DNA of 64,000 nt from Macropodus opercularis. Its lineage: Eukaryota > Chordata > Actinopteri > Anabantiformes > Osphronemidae. Shown piece by piece: positions 23,409 through 36,060 of the stretch. Positions within the stretch are counted from its first letter, which is position 1; every line of letters begins with the position of its first letter. The notes under the pieces were generated by a model. The model saw nothing but the letters and a program-made list of their open reading frames with translations, had not been told where the DNA came from and did no database searches. The position numbers and the translations under genes were made by a program. Location of the stretch: positions 17,812,501-17,876,500 of the forward strand of contig CM061097.1 of assembly GCA_030770545.1 (NCBI GenBank), in the 5' to 3' direction.

Positions 23409-23451
23409 CGACATCCGGGACAGAAGACAGACAGCGGACGCTCCATTCAGA
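23409..23451 (+). repeat. Leader L1 3' end with donor, copy B
   Basis: Only the last 43 bases of the L1 leader are present, ending CCATTCAGA before GTGAGT. About 120 bases on, TGTTTAATCAGCAG forms a good acceptor (exon start near 23,571), so a short intron of roughly 120 bases is possible. Confidence 0.45.
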
Positions 23452-23570
23452 GTGAGTCCAGTGTTCTGAAGCAACTATGTGTAGGTGAAGAATGTGTGTG
23501 TAGCTTGTAGCATGTTTCTTTGTGGACACATTTGTAAATATGCCTATTCCTGTTCTGTTTAATCAGCAGG

Positions 23571-24193
23571 ACTGAGAGGACCAACAGTTACATTCTTGAC
23601 CTACGAGAGGCAGCGTTGACCAGCACAGTGGGAGAGACACGCTGAGTGAATCTCCACTGCACCGTCGAGTCACCACGAAGGACTTCATCACTACACATCT
23701 GTACAGTGCAACAGTGTCTCTGGTGACAAGGGGAGGGAAACCTAACGGTGCTAACGTAACTCCCCGCGACACCACGAAGACCAGTTGCTCCGGTGACGTC
23801 CCAACAAGCTGTCTGCCACTGCACCAGCACAGAGGACAGAGGAGGGACAGCTGCTATGAATCGGCATCAGGGTTGGATCCGGCAGAAGTAGGTACTGACA
23901 CAACCACTGAGCAGTGTGAGAAATACCCTGTGTGTTGTAGAACTCAGTTCAAATATTCCATTTATATTCCTGTTACCCCTTTAGCTGTTGCTAAGATTTT
24001 CCAATGATCAAGACATGTATTTCTATTTTGGGTGTATTTGTCATAACAGCAGTAATAGTCTTTAAAATTATTTGGAGTAAACACATCTGTGGAGATGGAT
24101 GGATTCCATGTTTAAGCAGTGGAAAGGTTTCATCTCGTCAGAAGTGACATCTTGAATAGTTTCACTAGTGTGATGGGTGGTTGGTTTGACCCT
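23571..24193 (+). pseudogene. Pol-env spacer and env N-terminal remnant before the array, copy B
   Basis: This stretch aligns with the reverse complement of 49,200-49,640, the spacer between integrase and env in the minus-strand provirus: both contain GTTGACCAGCACAGTGGGAG and GGGGAGGGAAACCTAAC, though base differences are many. 24,004-24,147 is a 47-codon frame beginning MIKTCISILGVFVITAVIVF and reaching KIIWS, resembling the env N-terminal membrane segment of that provirus (LTVVTVIIFTIIWS). It ends at TGA, and the 51-bp array begins 46 bases later. An upstream frame (about 23,671 on) has ACG where copy D has ATG. Confidence 0.55.
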
Positions 24194-24739
24194 GACTTTG
24201 TAATGACTATCACTGACTGCAATGAAGAACGTTTGCTTTTCTCTGACTTTGTACTAACTATCGCTGACTGCAATGAAGAACGTTTGCTTTTCTCTGACTT
24301 TGTACTAACTATCGCTGACTGCAATGAAGAGCACTTGCTTTTCTCTGACTTTGTACTAACTATCGCTGACTGCAATGAAGAACGTTTGCTTTTCTCTGAC
24401 TTTGTACTAACTATCGCTGACTGTAATGAAGAACGCTTGCTTTTTTCGGACTTTGTACTAACTATCGCTGACTGCAATGAAGAACGCTTGCTTTTCTCTG
24501 ACTTTGTACTATCGCTGACTGCAATGAAGAACGTTTGCTTTTTTCTGACTTTGTAGTAACTATCGCTGACTGCAATGAAGAACGCTTGCTTTTCTCTCCC
24601 TTTGTACTAACTATCGCTGACTGCAATGAAGAACGTTTGCTTTTCTCTGACTTTGTACTAACTATCGCTGACTGCAATGAAGAACGCTTGCTTTTTTCTG
24701 ACTTTGTACTAACTATCGCTGACTGCAATGAAGAACGCT

Positions 24740-27700
24740 TGCTTTTTTCTGACTTTGTACTAACTATCGCTGACTGCAATGAAGAACGCTTGCTTTTTTC
24801 TGACTTTGTACTAACTATCGCTGACTGCAATGAAGAACGTTTGCTTTTCTCTGACTTTGTACTAACTATCGCTGACTGCAATGAAGAACGCTTCCTTTTT
24901 TCTGACTTTGTACTAACTATCGCTGACTGCAATGAAGAACGCTTGCTTTTTTCTGACTTTGTACTAACTATCACTGACTGCAATGAAGAACGCTTGCTTT
25001 TCTCTAACTTTGTACTAACTGTCGCTGACTGCAATGAAGAACGTTTGCATTTCTCTGACTTTGTACTAACTATCGCTGACTGCAATGAAGAACGTTTGCT
25101 TTTTTCTGACTTTGTACTATCGCTGACTGCAATGAAGAACGCTTGCTTTTCTCTGACTTTGTGCTAACTATCGCTGACTGCAATGAAGAACGCTTGCTTT
25201 TCTCTGACTGTGTACTAACTATCACTGATTGCAATGAAGAACGTTTGCTTTCCTCTGACTTTGTACTAACTATCGCTGACTGCAATGAAGAACGTTTGCA
25301 TTTCTCTGACTTTGTACTAACTATCGCTGACTGCAATGAAGAACGTTTGCTTTTTTCTGACTTTGTACTATCGCTGACTGCAATGAAGAACGCTTGCTTT
25401 TCTCTGACTTTGTACTAACTATCGCTGACTGCAATGAAGAACGTTTGCTTTTTTCTGACTTTGTACTATCGCTGACTGCAATGAAGAACGCTTGCTTTTC
25501 TTTTATATTGTACTAACTATCGCTGATTGCAATGAAGAACGCTTGCTTTTCTCTGACTTTGTACTAACTATCGCTGACTGCAATGAAGAACGCTTGCTTT
25601 TTTCTGACTTTGTACTATCGCTGACTGCAATGAAGAACGCTTGCTTTTTTCTGACTTTGTACTATCGCTGACTGCAATGAAGAACGCTTGCTTTTTTCTG
25701 ACTTTTTACTATCGCTGACTGTAATGAAGAACGCATGCTTTTCTCTGACTTTGTACTAACTATCGCTGACTGCAATGAAGAACGCTTGCTTTTTTCTGAC
25801 TTTGTACTAACTATCACTGACTGCAATGAAGAACGCTTGCTTTTCTCTGACTTTGTACTAACTATCGCTGACTACAATGAAGAACGCTTGCTTTTCTCTG
25901 ACGTTGTAAAAACTATCACTGACTTCAATGAAGAACGCTTGCTTTTCTCTGACTTTGTACTAACTATCGCTGACTACAATGAAGAACGCTTGCTTTTCTC
26001 TGACGTTGTAAAAACTATCACTGACTACAATGAAGAACGCTTGCTTTTCTCTGACGTTGTAAAAACTATCACTGACTTCAATGAAGAACGCTTGCTTTTC
26101 TCTGACTTTGTACTAACTATCGCTGTCTGCAATGAAGAACGCTTGCTTTTCTGTGACTTTGTACTAACTATCGCTGACTGCAATGAAGAACGCTTGCTTT
26201 TCTCTCACTTTGTACTAACTATCGCTGACTGCAATGAAGAACGCTTGCTTTTCTCTGACTTTGTACTAACTATCGCTGTCTGCAATGAAGAACGCTTGCT
26301 TTTTTCTGACTTTGTACTAACTATCACTGACTGCAATGAAGAACGCTTGCTTTTCTCTGACTTTGTACTAACTATCGCTGTCTGCAATGAAGAACGCTTG
26401 CTTTTCTGTGACTTTGTACTAACTATCGCTGACTGCAATGAAGAACGCTTGCTTTTCTCTCACTTTGTACTAACTATCGCTGACTGCAATGAAGAACGCT
26501 TGCTTTTCTCTGACTGTGTACTAACTATCACTGATTGCAATGAAGAACGCTTGGTATTCTTTTACTTTGTAATAACTATCGCTGACTGCAATGAAGAACG
26601 CTTGCTTTCCTCTGACTGTGTACTAACTATCGCTGACTGCAATGAAGAACGTTTGCTTTTCTCTGACTTTGTACTAACTTTCGCTAACTGCAATGAAGAA
26701 CGTTTGCTTTTCTGTGACTTTGTACTAACTATCGCTGACTGCAATGAAGAACGCTTGCTTTTCTCTGACTTTGTACTAACTATCGCTGACTGCAATGAAG
26801 AACGCTTGCTTTTCTCTGACTTTGTACTAACTATCGCTGACTGCAATGAAGAACGCTTGCTTTTCTCTCACTTTGTACTAACTATCGCTGACTGCAATGA
26901 AGAACGCTTGCTTTTCTCTGACTTTGTACTAACTATCGCTGTCTGCAATGAAGAACGCTTGCTTTTCTGTGACTTTGTACTAACTATCGCTGTCTGCAAT
27001 GAAGAACGTTTGCTTTTCTCTGACTTTGTACTAACTTTCGCTAACTGCAATGAAGAACGTTTGCTTTTTTCTGACTTTGTACTAACTATCGCTGACTGCA
27101 ATGAAGAACGCTTGCTTTTTTCTGACTTTGTACTAACTATCGCTGACTGCAATGAAGAACGTTTGCTTTTCTCTGACTTTGTACTAACTATCGCTGACTG
27201 CAATGAAGAACGCTTCCTTTTTTCTGACTTTGTACTAACTATCGCTGACTGCAATGAAGAACGCTTGCTTTTTTCTGACTTTGTACTAACTATCACTGAC
27301 TGCAATGAAGAACGCTTGCTTTTCTCTAACTTTGTACTAACTGTCGCTGACTGCAATGAAGAACGTTTGCATTTCTCTGACTTTGTACTAACTATCGCTG
27401 ACTGCAATGAAGAACGTTTGCTTTTTTCTGACTTTGTACTATCGCTGACTGCAATGAAGAACGCTTGCTTTTCTCTGACTTTGTGCTAACTATCGCTGAC
27501 TGCAATGAAGAACGCTTGCTTTTCTCTGACTGTGTACTAACTATCACTGATTGCAATGAAGAACGTTTGCTTTCCTCTGACTTTGTACTAACTATCGCTG
27601 ACTGCAATGAAGAACGTTTGCATTTCTCTGACTTTGTACTAACTATCGCTGACTGCAATGAAGAACGTTTGCTTTTTTCTGACTTTGTACTATCGCTGAC

Positions 27701-29057
27701 TGCAATGAAGAACGCTTGCTTTTCTCTGACTTTGTACTAACTATCGCTGACTGCAATGAAGAACGTTTGCTTTTTTCTGACTTTGTACTATCGCTGACTG
27801 CAATGAAGAACGCTTGCTTTTCTTTTATATTGTACTAACTATCGCTGATTGCAATGAAGAACGCTTGCTTTTCTCTGACTTTGTACTAACTATCGCTGAC
27901 TGCAATGAAGAACGCTTGCTTTTTTCTGACTTTGTACTATCGCTGACTGCAATGAAGAACGCTTGCTTTTTTCTGACTTTGTACTATCGCTGACTGCAAT
28001 GAAGAACGCTTGCTTTTTTCTGACTTTTTACTATCGCTGACTGTAATGAAGAACGCATGCTTTTCTCTGACTTTGTACTAACTATCGCTGACTGCAATGA
28101 AGAACGCTTGCTTTTTTCTGACTTTGTACTAACTATCACTGACTGCAATGAAGAACGCTTGCTTTTCTCTGACTTTGTACTAACTATCGCTGACTACAAT
28201 GAAGAACGCTTGCTTTTCTCTGACGTTGTAAAAACTATCACTGACTTCAATGAAGAACGCTTGCTTTTCTCTGACTTTGTACTAACTATCGCTGACTACA
28301 ATGAAGAACGCTTGCTTTTCTCTGACGTTGTAAAAACTATCACTGACTACAATGAAGAACGCTTGCTTTTCTCTGACGTTGTAAAAACTATCACTGACTT
28401 CAATGAAGAACGCTTGCTTTTCTCTGACTTTGTACTAACTATCGCTGTCTGCAATGAAGAACGCTTGCTTTTCTGTGACTTTGTACTAACTATCGCTGAC
28501 TGCAATGAAGAACGCTTGCTTTTCTCTCACTTTGTACTAACTATCGCTGACTGCAATGAAGAACGCTTGCTTTTCTCTGACTTTGTACTAACTATCGCTG
28601 TCTGCAATGAAGAACGCTTGCTTTTTTCTGACTTTGTACTAACTATCACTGACTGCAATGAAGAACGCTTGCTTTTCTCTGACTTTGTACTAACTATCGC
28701 TGTCTGCAATGAAGAACGCTTGCTTTTCTGTGACTTTGTACTAACTATCGCTGACTGCAATGAAGAACGCTTGCTTTTCTCTCACTTTGTACTAACTATC
28801 GCTGACTGCAATGAAGAACGCTTGCTTTTCTCTGACTGTGTACTAACTATCACTGATTGCAATGAAGAACGCTTGGTATTCTTTTACTTTGTAATAACTA
28901 TCGCTGACTGCAATGAAGAACGCTTGCTTTCCTCTGACTGTGTACTAACTATCGCTGACTGCAATGAAGAACGTTTGCTTTTCTCTGACTTTGTACTAAC
29001 TTTCGCTAACTGCAATGAAGAACGTTTGCTTTTCTGTGACTTTGTACTAACTATCAC
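24740..29057 (+). repeat. Higher-order repeat, period 2,322 bp
   Basis: 24,740-26,735 and 27,062-29,057 have the same order of unit variants, including 47-bp units, the CATGCTTTTCTCT unit (25,735 and 28,057), TTTTATATTG units and GACGTTGTAAAAAC units. 2,322 equals 40 units of 51 plus 6 of 47. Where I compared them directly the two copies look identical. Confidence 0.85.
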
Positions 29058-32000
29058 TGACTTCAATGAAGAACGCTTGCTTTTCTCTGACGTTGTAAAA
29101 ACTATCACTGACTTCAATGAAGAACGCTTGCTTTTCTCTGACTTTGTACTAACTATCGCTAACTGCAATGAAGAACGTTTGCTTTTCTCTGACTTTGTAC
29201 TAACTATCGCTGTCTGCAATGAAGAACGCTTGCTTTTCTGTGACTTTGTACTAACTATCGCTGTCTGCAATGAAGAACGTTTGCTTTTCTCTGACTTTGT
29301 ACTAACTATCGCTGTCTGCAATGAAGAACGCTTGCTTTTCTGTGACTTTGTACTAACTATCGCTAACTGCAATGAAGAACGTTTGCTTTTCTCTGACTTT
29401 GTACTAACTTTCGCTAACTGCAATGAAGAACGTTTGCTTTTCTCTGACGTTGTACTAACTATCGCTGATTGTAATGAAGAACGTTTGCTTTTCTCTGACT
29501 GTGTACTAACTATCGCTGACTACAATGAAGAACGCTTGCTTTTCTCTGACGTTGTAAAAACTATCGCTGATTGTAATGAAGAACGTTTGCTTTTCTCTGA
29601 CTTTGTACTAACTATCGCTGTCTGCAATGAAGAACGCTTGCTTTTCTCTGACGTTGTAAAAACTATCACTGACTTCAATGAAGAACGCTTGCTTTTCTCT
29701 GACTTTGTACTAACTTTCGCTAACTGCAATGAAGAACGTTTGCTTTTCTTTGACTTTGTACTAACTATCGCTGACTGCAATGAAGAACGCTTGCTTTTCT
29801 CTGACTTTGTACTAACTATCGCTGACTGCAATGAAGAACGCTTGGTATTCTTTTATTTTGTAATAACTATCGCTGACTGCAATGAAGAACGTTTGCTTTT
29901 CTGTGACTTTGTACTAACTATCGCTGACTGCAATGAAGAACGCTTGCTTTTCTCTGACTTTGTACTAACTATCGCTGACTGCAATGAAGAACGCTTGGTA
30001 TTCTTTTACTTTGTAATAACTATCGCTGACTGCAATGAAGAACGTTTGCTTTCCTCTGACTTTGTAGTAACTATCGCTGACTGCAATGAAGAACGTTTGC
30101 TTTTCTGTGACTTTGTACTAACTTTCGCTAACTGCAATGAAGAACGTTTGCTTTTCTCTGACTTTGTACTAACTTTCGCTGACTGCAATGAAGAACGTTT
30201 GCTTTCCTCTGACTTTGTAGTAACTATCGCTGTCTGCAATGAAGAACGCTTGCTTTTCTCTGACGTTGTAAAAACTATCACTGACTTCAATGAAGAACGT
30301 TTGCTTTTCTCTGACTTTGTACTAACTATCGCTGACTGCAATGAAGAACGTTTGCTTTCCTCTGACTTTGTAGTAACTATCGCTAACTGCAATGAAGAAC
30401 GTTTGCTTTTCTCTGACTTTGTACTAACTATCGCTAACTGCAATGAAGAACGTTTGCTTTTCTCTGACTTTGTACTAACTATCGCTGACTGCAATGAAGA
30501 ACGTTTGCTTTTCTCTGACTTTGTACTAACTTTCGCTAACTGCAATGAAGAACGTTTGCTTTTCTCTGACTTTGTACCATCGCTGACTGCAATGAAGAAC
30601 GTTTGCTTTTCTCTGACTTTGTACTAACTATCGCTGACTGCAATGAAGAACGTTTGCATTTCTCTGACTTTGTACTAACTATCGCTAACTGCAATGAAGA
30701 ACGTTTGCTTTTCTCTGACTTTGTACTAACTATCGCTGACTGCAATGAAGAACGTTTGCTTTTCTCTGACTTTGTACTATCACTGACTACAATGAAGAAC
30801 GTTTGCTTTTCTCTGCCTTTGTACTAACTATCGCTGTCTGCAATGAAGAACGTTTGCTTTTCTCTAACTTTGTAAAAACTATCACTGACTTCAATGAAGA
30901 ACGCTTGCTTTTCTCTGACTTTGTACTAACTTTCGCTGACTGCAATGAAGAACGCTTGCTTTTCTGTGACTTTGTACTATCGCTGTCTGCAATGAAGAAC
31001 GTTTGCTTTTCTCTGACGTTGTAAAAACTATCACTGACTTCAATGAAGAACGCTTGCTTTTCTCTGACTTTGTACTAACTTTCGCTGACTGCAATGAAGA
31101 ACGCTTGCTTTTCTGTGACTTTGTACTATCGCTGACTGCAATGAAGAACGCTTGCTTTTCTCTGACTTTGTACTAACTTTCGCTAACTGCAATGAAGAAC
31201 GCTTGCTTTTCTCTGACTTTGTACTAACTTTCGCTGACTGCAATGAAGAACGCTTGCTTTTCTCTAACTTTGTACTAACTATCGCTGACTGCAATGAAGA
31301 ACGTTTGCATTTCTCTGACTTTGTACTAACTATCGCTGTCTGCAAAGAAGAACGTTTGCTTTTTCCTGACTTTGTCCTAACTATCGCTGACTGCAATGAA
31401 GAACGTTTGCTTTTCCCTGACTTTGTACTAACTATCGCTGATTGCAATGAAGAACGCTTGCTTTTCTCTGACTTTGTACTAACTATCGCTGACTGCAATG
31501 AAGAACGTTTGCTTTTCTCTGACTTTGTACTAACTATCGCTGACTGCAATGAAGAACGTTTGCTTTTCTCTGACTTTGTACTAACTATCGCTGACTGCAA
31601 TGAAGAACGCTTGCTTTTCTCTGACTTTGTACTAACTATCACTGACTGCAATGAAGAACGCTTGCTTTTCTCTAACTTTGTACTAACTATCGCTGACTGC
31701 AATGAAGAGCACTTGCTTTTCTCTGACTTTGTACTAACTATCGCTGACTGCAATGAAGAACGTTTGCTTTTCTCTGACTTTGTACTAACTATCGCTGACT
31801 GAAATGAAGAACGCTTGCTTTTCTCTGACTTTGTATTGTCGCTGATTGCAATGAAGAACGCTTGCTTTTCTTTGACTTTGTACTAACTATCGCTGACTGC
31901 AATGAAGAACGTTTGCTTTTCTCTGACTTTGTACTAACTATCGCTGACTGCAATGAAGAACGTTTGCTTTTCTCTGACTTTGTACTATCGCTGACTGAAA

Positions 32001-33486
32001 TGAAGAACGTTTGCTTTTCCCTGACTTTGTACTAACTATCGCTGACTGCAATGAAGAACGTTTGCTTTTCTCTGACTTTGTACTATCGCTGACTGCAATG
32101 AAGAACGTTTGCATTTCTCTGACTTTGTACTAACTATCGCTGTCTGCAATGAAGAACGTTTGCTTTTCTCTGACTTTGTACTATCGCTGACTGCAATGAA
32201 GAACGTTTGCATTTCTCTGACTTTCTACTAACTATCGCTGACTGCAATGAAGAACGTTTGCTTTTCCCTGACTTTGTACTAACTATCGCTGATTGCAATG
32301 AAGAACGCTTGCTTTTTTCTGACTTTGTACAAACTATCGCTGACTGCAATGAAGAACATTTGCTTTTCTCTGACTTTGTACTAACTATCGCTGACTGAAA
32401 TGAAGAACGTTTGCTTTTCTCTGACTTTGTACTATCGCTGACTGCAATGAAGAACGTTTGCTTTTCTCTGACTTTGTACTAACTATCGCTGACTGCAATG
32501 AAGAACGTTTGCTTTTCTCTTACTTTGTACTAACTATTGCTGACTGCAATGAAGAACGCTTGCTTTTCTCTGACTTTGTACTAACTATCGCTGACTGCAA
32601 TGAAGAACGTTTGCTTTTCTCAAACTTTGTATTGTCGCTGACTGCAATGAAGAACGCTTGCTTTTCTCTAACTTTGTACTAACTATCGCTGACTGCAATG
32701 AAGAACGCTTGCTTTTCTCTGACTTTGTACTAACTATCGCTGACTGCAATGAAGAACGCTTGCTTTTTTCTGACTTTGTAGTAACTATCGCTGACTGCAA
32801 TGAAGAACGTTTGCTTTTCTCTAACTTTGTACTAACTATCGCTGACTGCAATGAAGAACGTTTGCTTTCCTCTGACTTTGTACTAACTATCGCTGACTGC
32901 AATGAAGAACGTTTGCTTTTCTCTGACTTTGTACTAACTATCGCTGACTGCAATGAAGAACGTTTGCTTTTCTCTGACTTTGTACTAACTATCGCTGACT
33001 GCAATGAAGAACGTTTGCTTTCCTCTGACTTTGTACTATCGCTGATTGCAATGAAGAACGTTTGCTTTCCTCTGACTTTGTACTAACTATCGCTGACTGC
33101 AATGAAGAACGTTTGCTTTCCTCTGACTTTGTACTATCGCTGATTGCAATGAAGAACGTTTGCTTTCCTCTGACTTTGTACTAACTATCGCTGACTGCAA
33201 TGAAGAACGTTTGCTTTTCTCTGACTTTGTACTAACTATCGCTGATTGCAATGAAGAACGTTTGCTTTCCTCTGACTTTGTACTATCGCTGACTGCAATG
33301 AAGAACGTTTGCTTTTCTCTGACTTTGTACTAACTATCGCTGACTGCAATGAAGAACGTTTGCTTTTCTCTGACTTTGTACTAACTATCGCTGACTGCAA
33401 TGAAGAACGTTTGCTTTTCTCTGACTTTGTACTAACTATCGCTGACTGCAATGAAGAACGCTTGCTTTTCTCTGATTTTGTACTAA

Positions 33487-36060
33487 CTATCGCTGACTGC
33501 AATGAAGAACGTTTGCTTTTCTCTGACTTTGTATTATCGCTGATTGCAATGAAGAACGATTGCTTTTCTCTGACTTTGTAGTAACTATCGCTGACTGCAA
33601 TGAAGAACGCTTGCTTTTCTCTGATTTTGTACTAACTATCGCTGACTGCAATGAAGAACGCTTGCTTTTCTCTGACTTTGTACTAACTGTTACTGACTGC
33701 AATGAAGAACGCTTGCTTTTCTCTGACTTTGTACTAACTATCACTGACTGCAATGAAGAACGCTTGCTTTTCTCTGATTTTGTACTAACTATCGCTGACT
33801 GCAATGAAGAACGCTTGCTTTTCTCTGATTTTGTACTAACTGTTACTGACTGCAATGAAGAACGCTTGCTTTTCTCTGACTTTGTAGTAACTATCGCTGA
33901 CTGCAATGAAGAACGCTTGCTTTTCTCTGACTTTGTACTAACTGTTACTGACTGCAATGAAGAACGCTTGCTTTTCTCTGACTGTGTACTATCGCTGACT
34001 GCAATGAAGAACGCTTGCTTCTCTCTGACTTTGTACTATCGCTGACTGCAATGAAGAACGTTTGCTTTTCTCTGACTTTGTACTATCGCTGACTGCAATG
34101 AAGAACGTTTGCTTTTCTCTGACTTTGTACTAACTATCGCTGACTGCAATGAAGAACGCTTGCTTTTCTCTAACTTTGTACTAACTATCGCTGACTGCAA
34201 TGAAGAACGCTTGCTTTTCTCTGACTTTGTACTAACTATCGCTGACTGCAATGAAGAACGTTTGCTTTTTTCTGACTTTGTACTAACTATCGCTGACTGC
34301 AATGAAGAACGTTTGCTTTTTTCTGACTTTGTACTAACTATCGCTGATTGCAATGAAGAACGTTTGTTTTCCTCTGACTTTGTACTAACTATCGCTGACT
34401 GCAATGAAGAACGCTTGCTTTTCTGTGACTTTGTACTAACTATCGCTGACTGCAATGAAGAACGCTTGCTTTCCTCTGACTTTGTACTAACTATCGCTGA
34501 CTGCAATGAAGAACGTTTGCTTTTTTCTGACTTTGTAGTAACTATCGCTGATTGCAATGAAGAACGCTTGCTTTCCTCTGACTTTGTACTAACTATCGCT
34601 GACTGCAATGAAGAACGTTTGCTTTTTTCTGACTTTGTACTAACTATCGCTGACTGCAATGAAGAACGTTTGCTTTTTTCTGACTTTGTACTAACTATCG
34701 CTGACTGCAATGAAGAACGTTTGCTTTTTTCTGACTTTGTACTAACTATCGCTGACTGCAATGAAGAACGTTTGCTTTTTTCTGACTTTGTAGTAACTAT
34801 CGCTGATTGCAATGAAGAACGCTTGCTTTTCTCTGATTTTGTACTAACTATCGCTGACTGTAATGAAGAACGTTTGCTTTTCTCTGACTTTGTATTATCG
34901 CTGATTGCAATGAAGAACGCTTGCTTTTCTCTGATTTTGTACTAACTATCGCTGACTGCAATGAAGAACGCTTGCTTTTCTCTGACTTTGTACTAACTGT
35001 TACTGACTGCAATGAAGAACGCTTGCTTTTCTCTGACTTTGTACTAACTATCACTGACTGCAATGAAGAACGCTTGCTTTTCTCTGATTTTGTACTAACT
35101 ATCGCTGACTGCAATGAAGAACGCTTGCTTTTCTCTGATTTTGTACTAACTGTTACTGACTGCAATGAAGAACGCTTGCTTTTCTCTGACTTTGTAGTAA
35201 CTATCGCTGACTGCAATGAAGAACGCTTGCTTTTCTCTGACTTTGTACTAACTGTTACTGACTGCAATGAAGAACGCTTGCTTTTCTCTGACTGTGTACT
35301 ATCGCTGACTGCAATGAAGAACGCTTGCTTCTCTCTGACTTTGTACTATCGCTGACTGCAATGAAGAACGTTTGCTTTTCTCTGACTTTGTACTAACTAT
35401 CGCTGACTGCAATGAAGAACGTTTGCTTTTCTCTGACTTTGTACTAACTATCGCTGACTGCAATGAAGAACGCTTGCTTTTCTCTAACTTTGTACTAACT
35501 ATCGCTGACTGCAATGAAGAACGATTGCTTTTCTCTGACTTTGTACTAACTATCGCTGACTGCAATGAAGAACGTTTGCTTTTTTCTGACTTTGTACTAA
35601 CTATCGCTGATTGCAATGAAGAACGTTTGCTTTCCTCTGACTTTGTACTAACTATCGCTGACTGCAATGAAGAACGCTTGCTTTTCTGTGACTTTGTCCT
35701 AACTATCGCTGACTGCAATGAAGAACGCTTGCTTTCCTCTGACTTTGTACTAACTATCGCTGACTGCAATGAAGAACGTTTGCTTTTTTCTGACTTTGTA
35801 GTAACTATCGCTGATTGCAATGAAGAACGCTTGCTTTCCTCTGACTTTGTACTAACTATCGCTGACTGCAATGAAGAACGTTTGCTTTTTTCTGACTTTG
35901 TACTAACTATCGCTGACTGCAATGAAGAACGCTTGCTTTTCTCTGACTTTGTACTAACTGTTACTGACTGCAATGAAGAACGCTTGCTTTTCTCTGACTT
36001 TGTACTAACTATCGCTGGCTGCAATGAAGAACGCTTGCTTTTCTCTGACTTTGTAGTAAC
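33487..36060 (+). repeat. Higher-order repeat, period about 1,310 bp
   Basis: The variant series with ACTGTTACTGAC and GATTTTGTAC units at 33,600-34,030 recurs at 34,910-35,340, offset 1,310 bp (22 units of 51 plus 4 of 47). The offset is 1,361 before and 1,263 after this stretch, so single units of 51 and 47 bp were lost from one copy. Confidence 0.7.

Larger units (their letters stand above)
17186..24193 (+). repeat. Segmental duplication copy B
   Basis: Copy B of the duplicated unit. 18,181-20,756 matches C (44,129-46,697), and 20,757-24,193 matches D (about 56,797-60,429), both very closely. It has the empty site for the 563-bp LTR at 20,754, lacks about 400 bp present in A at 5,750-6,155, and keeps the 317 bp that A has lost. 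Unlike A it continues into the env-start remnant and the satellite array. Between 18,690 and 22,700 I see no gene. Confidence 0.85.

Noticed and set aside
25735..27489. A 584-codon repeat protein gene
   Set aside because: The frame is open only because the unit is 51 bp. Start codons arise from chance variants (for example CATGC), stops come from 47-bp units, and both strands are open equally.
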